Origin: Butyricicoccus sp. | GTDB taxonomy: Bacteria > Bacillota > Clostridia > Oscillospirales > Butyricicoccaceae | Assembly (NCBI GenBank): GCA_020025885.1 | Contig: JAHHRJ010000061.1 | Span: forward strand, 1-10,156 | Direction: 5' to 3' | DNA length: 10,156 nucleotides | Shown here: in pieces, positions 6,229 through 10,156 of the stretch | Position numbering within the stretch: position 1 is the stretch's first letter | Layout of the letters: each line of letters begins with the position of its first letter | Translations under genes and position numbers: made by a program | Notes under the pieces: generated by a model | Told to the model about the DNA's origin: nothing | Databases searched by the model: none | What the model saw: the letters and a program-made list of their open reading frames with translations, nothing else

Positions 6229-6861
6229 ATGAAATTTGAAAAAGAAATGCTCACCCTGTATGCAGTGACCGATCAGACTTGGCTGAATGGTCGCACACTG
6301 GCAGAAGTCGTAGAACAGGTCATTCGCGGCGGCGTGACAATGGTACAGATGCGCGAAAAAGGACAGAGTGAAGAAGAAATGATGCAGACCGCACGCGAAG
6401 TGCAGGCGGTTTGCCGTGAATACAATGTACCGTTTATCATAAATGATTCCATCGAGCTTGCGCGTAAGCTGGGCGCAGATGGTGTGCATCTGGGACAAAG
6501 TGATGTGCCAGAAGGGGACGTGCGCAAGATGACAGAAGGGCTGATCCTCGGCATGTCAGCAAATACTGTGGAATCTGCACAGTGTGCAGCGGCAAAGGGC
6601 GCGGATTATCTGGGTGTTGGTGCGGTATTTGGCACGACAACCAAGCACGATGCAAGGCATCTTTCGCCCGAAAAACTGCGCGAGATCACAAGCGCAGTAG
6701 ACATCCCAGTGGTGGCGATTGGAGGTATCAATCAGGACAATATTTTGGAGCTATCTGGATGCGGCATGGAGGGTGCAGCTGTGGTATCTGCCCTCTTTGC
6801 ACAGAAAGACCCCGAACAGGCGGCGCGGGAGATGCGAGAAAAAGCCGAACAGATGAAATAA
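6229..6861 (+). CDS. thiE: Thiamine-phosphate synthase ThiE
   Basis: TIM-barrel enzyme joining HMP-PP and hydroxyethylthiazole phosphate to give thiamine phosphate and pyrophosphate. At 210 aa it is of usual length. Motifs: QMREK (40-44; QLREK in most), the pyrophosphate/Mg2+-binding IND (71-73), GVHLGQSD (85-92), GMSANT (108-113), YLGVGAVFGTTTK (127-139) and AIGGI (163-167). The loop GAVFGTTTK departs from the commoner GPxFPTxTK by losing both prolines, while the terminal TK that contacts the thiazole substrate is kept. The SD AAAGGAG (6215-6221) overlaps the thiW stop and is 7 nt from the ATG. TenA follows after 17 nt. Confidence in function is high because both substrates' supply genes are in the same operon. 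Confidence 0.95.
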   Translation: MKFEKEMLTLYAVTDQTWLNGRTLAEVVEQVIRGGVTMVQMREKGQSEEEMMQTAREVQAVCREYNVPFIINDSIELARKLGADGVHLGQSDVPEGDVRKMTEGLILGMSANTVESAQCAAAKGADYLGVGAVFGTTTKHDARHLSPEKLREITSAVDIPVVAIGGINQDNILELSGCGMEGAAVVSALFAQKDPEQAAREMREKAEQMK

Positions 6862-6878
6862 ACAGGAGGAAAGACACC

Positions 6879-7541
6879 ATGAAAACAAGCGAGCGTTTGC
6901 TGGAAAGCACCAAAGAGTTATGGCAGGCATACTATGATCACCCGTTTGTGCTGGGCATACAAAATGGCGACTTAGACAAGGACAAATTCCGTTTTTATAA
7001 CATTCAGGATTACTTATACCTGCTCGGCTATGCAAAGGTCTTTGCCATTGGCATGACCAAAACCAATGACCCGGAAGTAATGCACGTCTTTGCCAAGTAT
7101 ATCGCGCAGATCATGGACGGCGAAATGAATATCCACAAGGGCTATATGCGTACACTGGATATCTCAAAAGAGGAATTGCGCAAGACCAAGCCTACGCTTG
7201 CTTGCCGTTCGTACACCTCCTATATGATTGCATGCGCACAGAATGGCGGCGCGATTCATGCGCTGACTGCAATTTTGGCATGTGCTTTAAGCTATGAGCA
7301 CATTGCAAAGGAAATGCTGCGCCGGAATCCGAAGGCGATGGAGCATCCATTCTATGGCGATTGGGTAAAGATGTATGCGACAGAGGAGTACACCAAGGAA
7401 AACATTATGCTGTGTGATCTGATCGACCGTATGACTGCATCCTATACCGAAGCGCAGCTCGATGAAATTCAAGATATCTTCTACGCTTGCGCACGGTATG
7501 AAAAGGGATTCTGGGATATGGCATGGAAGATGGAAGCTTGA
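6879..7541 (+). CDS. tenA: Aminopyrimidine aminohydrolase / thiaminase II TenA
   Basis: Cytosolic all-helical TenA enzyme (220 aa) that hydrolyses 4-amino-5-aminomethyl-2-methylpyrimidine, a thiamine breakdown product, to HMP; it can also cleave thiamine. The catalytic set known from Bacillus subtilis TenA is present at nearly the same numbers: Asp44 (NIQDYLYL), Tyr112, nucleophile Cys135 (AILACALSYE), Tyr139, and a Glu in RYEKGFWDMAW (Glu208, equivalent to Glu205). This is the Cys-type (TenA_C) class. The frame is open far upstream into thiE, but AGGAGGA (6864-6870), 8 nt before the ATG at 6879, fixes the start. Its place directly before the thiZXY importer genes fits salvage of formylaminopyrimidine from degraded thiamine. 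The deformylase (YlmB type) that normally acts before TenA is not in the window. Confidence 0.95.
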   Translation: MKTSERLLESTKELWQAYYDHPFVLGIQNGDLDKDKFRFYNIQDYLYLLGYAKVFAIGMTKTNDPEVMHVFAKYIAQIMDGEMNIHKGYMRTLDISKEELRKTKPTLACRSYTSYMIACAQNGGAIHALTAILACALSYEHIAKEMLRRNPKAMEHPFYGDWVKMYATEEYTKENIMLCDLIDRMTASYTEAQLDEIQDIFYACARYEKGFWDMAWKMEA

Positions 7542-7542
7542 T

Positions 7543-8298
7543 ATGCTGGAATTTCGTAATGTAACTTTTCAGTATGATGTGGAAGATTTTAACATCATTG
7601 ATGATCTATCTTTCCATGCAGCACCAGGGGAATTTGTCTCCATTATTGGTGCTTCTGGATGTGGGAAGTCGACCATTTTTCGGCTGGTCAATCAGTTGTT
7701 GCCCATGAAATCGGGTGAAATTCTGGTAAATGGGCACAGCATAGCCGGACAAAAAAGCTACTGCGGATATATGCCCCAGCGGGATTTGCTGCTTCCGTGG
7801 CGTACCGTCGGGGAAAATCTGCGGCTGCCGATGGAAATTCGCGGTGGGATTACCAAAGACAAGATGAACGAGCGGGTGCAGACAGCGCTCAGTCATGTGG
7901 GGCTTGCGGGGTGTGAAAATAAGTCTCCAAGTGAGCTTTCAGGCGGCATGCGTCAGCGTGCGGCATTTGCACGCACGGTGCTGACGGATTCACAGCTTTT
8001 GCTGCTGGACGAACCATTTTCTGCACTCGATTTTCTGACCCGCATTTCTATGCAGGAGTGGCTCTTGGGACAGTGGGACGCAGACCGCCCGACCATTCTG
8101 TTTATCACGCATGACGTGGAGGAAGCACTGTTTCTGTCTGGACGTGTGCTTGTGGTGGAGGAGACACCCATCCGCAAGCTTACCTCCATCGAAGTACCAG
8201 CAGGCTATCCGCGCACGCGGGCATGTCTTGCAAATCCCAAAATGATTGCCCTGCGGGAACAACTCATTGATCTGCTGCGCAAGGAGGGACAGGCATGA
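7543..8298 (+). CDS. thiZ: ABC transporter ATPase ThiZ (thiamine precursor uptake)
   Basis: 251-residue ATPase of the nitrate/sulfonate/taurine (SsuB/TauB) importer class. Motifs: Walker A GASGCGKST (36-44), Q-loop MPQRDLLLPW (77-86), signature LSGGMRQR (132-139), Walker B LLLLDEP (152-158) followed by FSALD, and H-loop ITHD (His190). The Q-loop sequence PQRDxLLPW is characteristic of this class. The ATG at 7543 begins one base after the tenA stop and is preferred over an in-frame ATG 81 nt upstream within tenA; SD GGAAG is at 7532-7536. The stop overlaps the thiX ATG (ATGA at 8295-8298). Substrate class is assigned from the operon, since sequence alone would also allow sulfonate or taurine. 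Confidence 0.9.
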   Translation: MLEFRNVTFQYDVEDFNIIDDLSFHAAPGEFVSIIGASGCGKSTIFRLVNQLLPMKSGEILVNGHSIAGQKSYCGYMPQRDLLLPWRTVGENLRLPMEIRGGITKDKMNERVQTALSHVGLAGCENKSPSELSGGMRQRAAFARTVLTDSQLLLLDEPFSALDFLTRISMQEWLLGQWDADRPTILFITHDVEEALFLSGRVLVVEETPIRKLTSIEVPAGYPRTRACLANPKMIALREQLIDLLRKEGQA

Positions 8299-9050
8299 AG
8301 CAAAGCTGTAAAAATAGTTTGCCCTCCCTGATTTTGGTGTTTATCCTGCTTTTTGGTTGGCAGCTTGGCGCGATGCAGATGAATGCAGCATATATCTTGC
8401 CATCCCCCATCCAAATTTTACAGCGGCTTTGGGAACTGCGTGTGCCACTGTTTACGGCGCATTTGCCTGCAACTATGCTGGTCACGGGCATAGGACTTGC
8501 GATCTCCATTGTGTTTGGTTTGGCACTTGCCGTGCTGATGGATGCAAAACCAGGGGTACAACGTGCAATTTACCCGATCGTGATTGCATCGCAGACCATT
8601 CCGACAACGGCACTGGCACCGCTGTTTGTACTGTGGTTTGGTTACAGCATTTGGAGCAAGGTGCTTGTTACAGTGCTGATTACTTTTTTTCCCATTACGA
8701 TCACTGTTTATGATGGATTGCAGTCGGTCAAGGTGGAAATGATTGAACTGTTAACAACATTTGGCGCAAACAAGCGAGATATTTTCTTCAAACTCAAACT
8801 GCCTGCGACCTTGCCTTACTTTTTTTCCGCACTCAAAATGGCGATTCCTATGTCTATTATTGGTGCTGCAATCGGTGAATGGCTGGGTGCACAGAGCGGT
8901 TTGGGATATTTTAGCCGACGGATGCTGACACAACTGGATGGCGCAGGCGTATTTGCGCCCATCGTACTACTGTCGGTCATTGCAATGCTTATTGTAGGAA
9001 TGATTTCCGTGATTGAAAAGAAAGTGATTCGCTGGCGTGGAGATTTATGA
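8295..9050 (+). CDS. thiX: ABC transporter permease ThiX
   Basis: Binding-protein-dependent permease of the SsuC/TauC/ThiX class, 251 aa, with about six hydrophobic segments beginning with SLILVFILLFGWQLG (11-25). The EAA loop that docks on the ATPase is at about 150-174 (LLTTFGANKRDIFFKLKLP, then ATLP). GEWLGAQSGLGY (194-205) is the signature commonly seen after the loop in this class. It would form a homodimer with two ThiZ subunits and take substrate from ThiY. Translation is coupled to thiZ by the ATGA overlap, and thiY follows after 21-24 nt. Assigned to thiamine precursors from operon context. Confidence 0.9.
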   Translation: MKQSCKNSLPSLILVFILLFGWQLGAMQMNAAYILPSPIQILQRLWELRVPLFTAHLPATMLVTGIGLAISIVFGLALAVLMDAKPGVQRAIYPIVIASQTIPTTALAPLFVLWFGYSIWSKVLVTVLITFFPITITVYDGLQSVKVEMIELLTTFGANKRDIFFKLKLPATLPYFFSALKMAIPMSIIGAAIGEWLGAQSGLGYFSRRMLTQLDGAGVFAPIVLLSVIAMLIVGMISVIEKKVIRWRGDL

Positions 9051-9074
9051 TCTCTAAGTAAAAGGAGAAAAATG

Positions 9075-10088
9075 ATGAAGTTGAAACAATTTTTAGCGTT
9101 TACATTAACAGGTATGATGCTGACATTGACCGCGTGCGGCGGCGCGGGCGATCAAACGGCCAAGGGTGGTAAGGATGGTCTGCGTGATGTTACAGTCGTG
9201 CTGGATTGGTATCCGAACGCGATCCATGCCTTTATCTATAACGCGATCGAAAAGGGATACTATGCAGAGGAAGGGCTCAATATCAATGTACAGTTCCCCG
9301 CAAATGAAAACGATGCGTTATCTCTGGTTGCAGCTGGGCAAGCGGATGTGGGAATCTACTATCCGCAGTATATTATCAAGGCACGTGCAGACCAGAATAT
9401 TCCAGTGAAGGGCATTGGTGCAGTGGTACAGTCCCCACTGAGTGTTGTGACTTCTCTTGCAGAAAAAAATATCAAAACCCCGGCGGATATGGTTGGAAAG
9501 AATATTGGGTATGGCGGTACAGAGCTTGGCGAAGCGCTCATCCGAACCATTATGAAGAATGTGGGGGCAGACAGCTCAGATATCAAACTTACAAATGTGG
9601 GATTTGACCTGATGAGCTCCATGACAACAGGCAATGTGGATGCAACGATCGGCTGTATGATCAACCACGAGATCCCACAGCTAATAGAAGAAGGATTTGA
9701 TCTCAACTATTTCCCCATGTATGATTATGGCGTACCAGAGGATTATGAAATGGTTTTCCTCGCAAATGACAAGACCATTGCGCAGGATGCGGATATGCTG
9801 AAAGGATTTTTGCGCGCAAGCAAGAAGGGATTTGCGGATATGAAAAATGATCCGGAAGGTTCACTGGAGTTATTGCTCAGCAAGCAGAATGCAGATAATT
9901 TCCCGCTTTCTAAGATGGTTGAAAAGCAGTCCATGGATGTGCTGCTGCCTGCAATGGAGACTGAAGATGCACCGTTCCTCAGTCAGACCGAAGAAGTATG
10001 GCAGACAGATATTGACTGGCTTATCGAAAATGGACTCATTGACAATAAACTGAAAGTTTCCGATGTTATGGTTGATCTAGGTGTTTGA
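9075..10088 (+). CDS. thiY: Thiamine-pyrimidine-binding lipoprotein ThiY (NMT1/THI5-like)
   Basis: Solute-binding protein of the NMT1/THI5-like class, 337 aa, predicted to deliver formylaminopyrimidine or HMP to ThiX/ThiZ. The N-terminus is a lipoprotein signal: KLKQF, a hydrophobic core, then lipobox LTAC (18-21) with Cys21 lipidated and a Gly-rich linker. The mature part opens with VTVVLDWYPNAIHAFIYNAI, the family's hallmark, in which the DWYPN segment (44-48) lines the pyrimidine pocket. Further conserved parts are GIYYPQY (93-99), GYGGTE (145-150) and the YGVPEDYEM region (218-226). Two adjacent ATGs exist (9072 and 9075). The second is preferred because AGGAG (9063-9067) lies 7 nt away from it but only 4 nt from the first. 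Exact ligand is not decidable; TenA next to it favours the formylamino form. Last gene visible in the operon. Confidence 0.9.
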   Translation: MKLKQFLAFTLTGMMLTLTACGGAGDQTAKGGKDGLRDVTVVLDWYPNAIHAFIYNAIEKGYYAEEGLNINVQFPANENDALSLVAAGQADVGIYYPQYIIKARADQNIPVKGIGAVVQSPLSVVTSLAEKNIKTPADMVGKNIGYGGTELGEALIRTIMKNVGADSSDIKLTNVGFDLMSSMTTGNVDATIGCMINHEIPQLIEEGFDLNYFPMYDYGVPEDYEMVFLANDKTIAQDADMLKGFLRASKKGFADMKNDPEGSLELLLSKQNADNFPLSKMVEKQSMDVLLPAMETEDAPFLSQTEEVWQTDIDWLIENGLIDNKLKVSDVMVDLGV

Positions 10089-10156
10089 TTTGCGTGCTGT
10101 AAATGTCATCTGCGGCGCTTTGCGAAAATTTCGCGCCATAAATTCGTTGTGAATCC
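10089..10156. other. Short intergenic tail after thiY
   Basis: No gene start and no clear terminator is visible. A small palindrome (GCGAA at 10122-10126, TTCGC at 10130-10134, within GGCGC...GCGCC flanks) could form a hairpin, but no T-run follows on plus. The thiamine operon may therefore continue beyond the window, or the terminator may lie further right. Confidence 0.35.

Noticed and set aside
6582..6878. N-terminal extension of tenA into thiE (99 extra codons)
   Set aside because: The stretch is out of frame over conserved thiE sequence, and a strong SD lies 8 nt before the ATG at 6879, where TenA homology begins.
7543..10088. Sulfonate, taurine or nitrate importer
   Set aside because: The ATPase and permease alone would allow it, but the DWYPN-type binding protein, TenA and the TPP riboswitch point to thiamine precursors.
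10111..10138. Terminator after thiY
   Set aside because: A small palindrome is present but no T-run follows, so it is only mentioned as a possible hairpin.

Overview
The window looks like chromosomal DNA of a Gram-positive anaerobe of the Clostridia, possibly Oscillospirales; the taxonomic call is inference. The reasons are strong AGGAGG-type ribosome binding sites, a sigma-A type promoter, a lipoteichoic-acid-synthase-like polymerase, a ThiW-type vitamin transporter subunit, and tightly packed genes with ATGA overlaps. No tRNA, rRNA, CRISPR array or intact transposase gene was found.

Layout. (1) Positions 1-2102, minus strand: a membrane-anchored LtaS-type phosphoglycerol transferase/sulfatase, with its own extended -10 promoter and a pair of hairpins after its stop. 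(2) Positions 2103-2738: a decayed stretch without an intact gene. It holds a minus-strand terminator, a short inverted-repeat element resembling a MITE or IS end, a frameshifted C-terminal remnant of phoU (minus) and the C-terminal remnant of a small zinc-ribbon protein (plus). The two remnants point away from each other and both lack their 5' parts. (3) Positions 2739-4681, plus strand: a LolD/MacB-type ABC ATPase with no adjacent permease, a dCMP deaminase and an unrecognised protein with one membrane anchor, probably co-transcribed. (4) Positions 4678-10088, plus strand: a thiamine salvage operon. A near-consensus promoter, whose -35 box overlaps the preceding stop codon, drives a TPP riboswitch and an intrinsic terminator. 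These are followed by thiD, thiW, thiE, tenA, thiZ, thiX and thiY.

How the thiamine genes fit together. ThiY (lipoprotein), ThiX (permease) and ThiZ (ATPase) are predicted to import a pyrimidine precursor, probably formylaminopyrimidine or HMP. TenA releases HMP from the aminopyrimidine form, ThiD phosphorylates it twice to HMP-PP, and ThiE joins HMP-PP to thiazole phosphate to give thiamine phosphate. ThiW, an ECF-type S component, probably supplies the thiazole. De novo genes (thiC, thiG/thiS/thiH) and thiazole kinase (thiM) are not in the window, so the operon as seen is a salvage operon. When TPP is plentiful the riboswitch is expected to favour the terminator at 4854-4886.

Nothing here is clearly a new biological system. 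The most interesting points are the remnant junction and repeat element at 2139-2639, the arrangement in which the riboswitch attenuator also lies in the path of read-through from the upstream operon, and the unrecognised membrane protein at 3902-4681.
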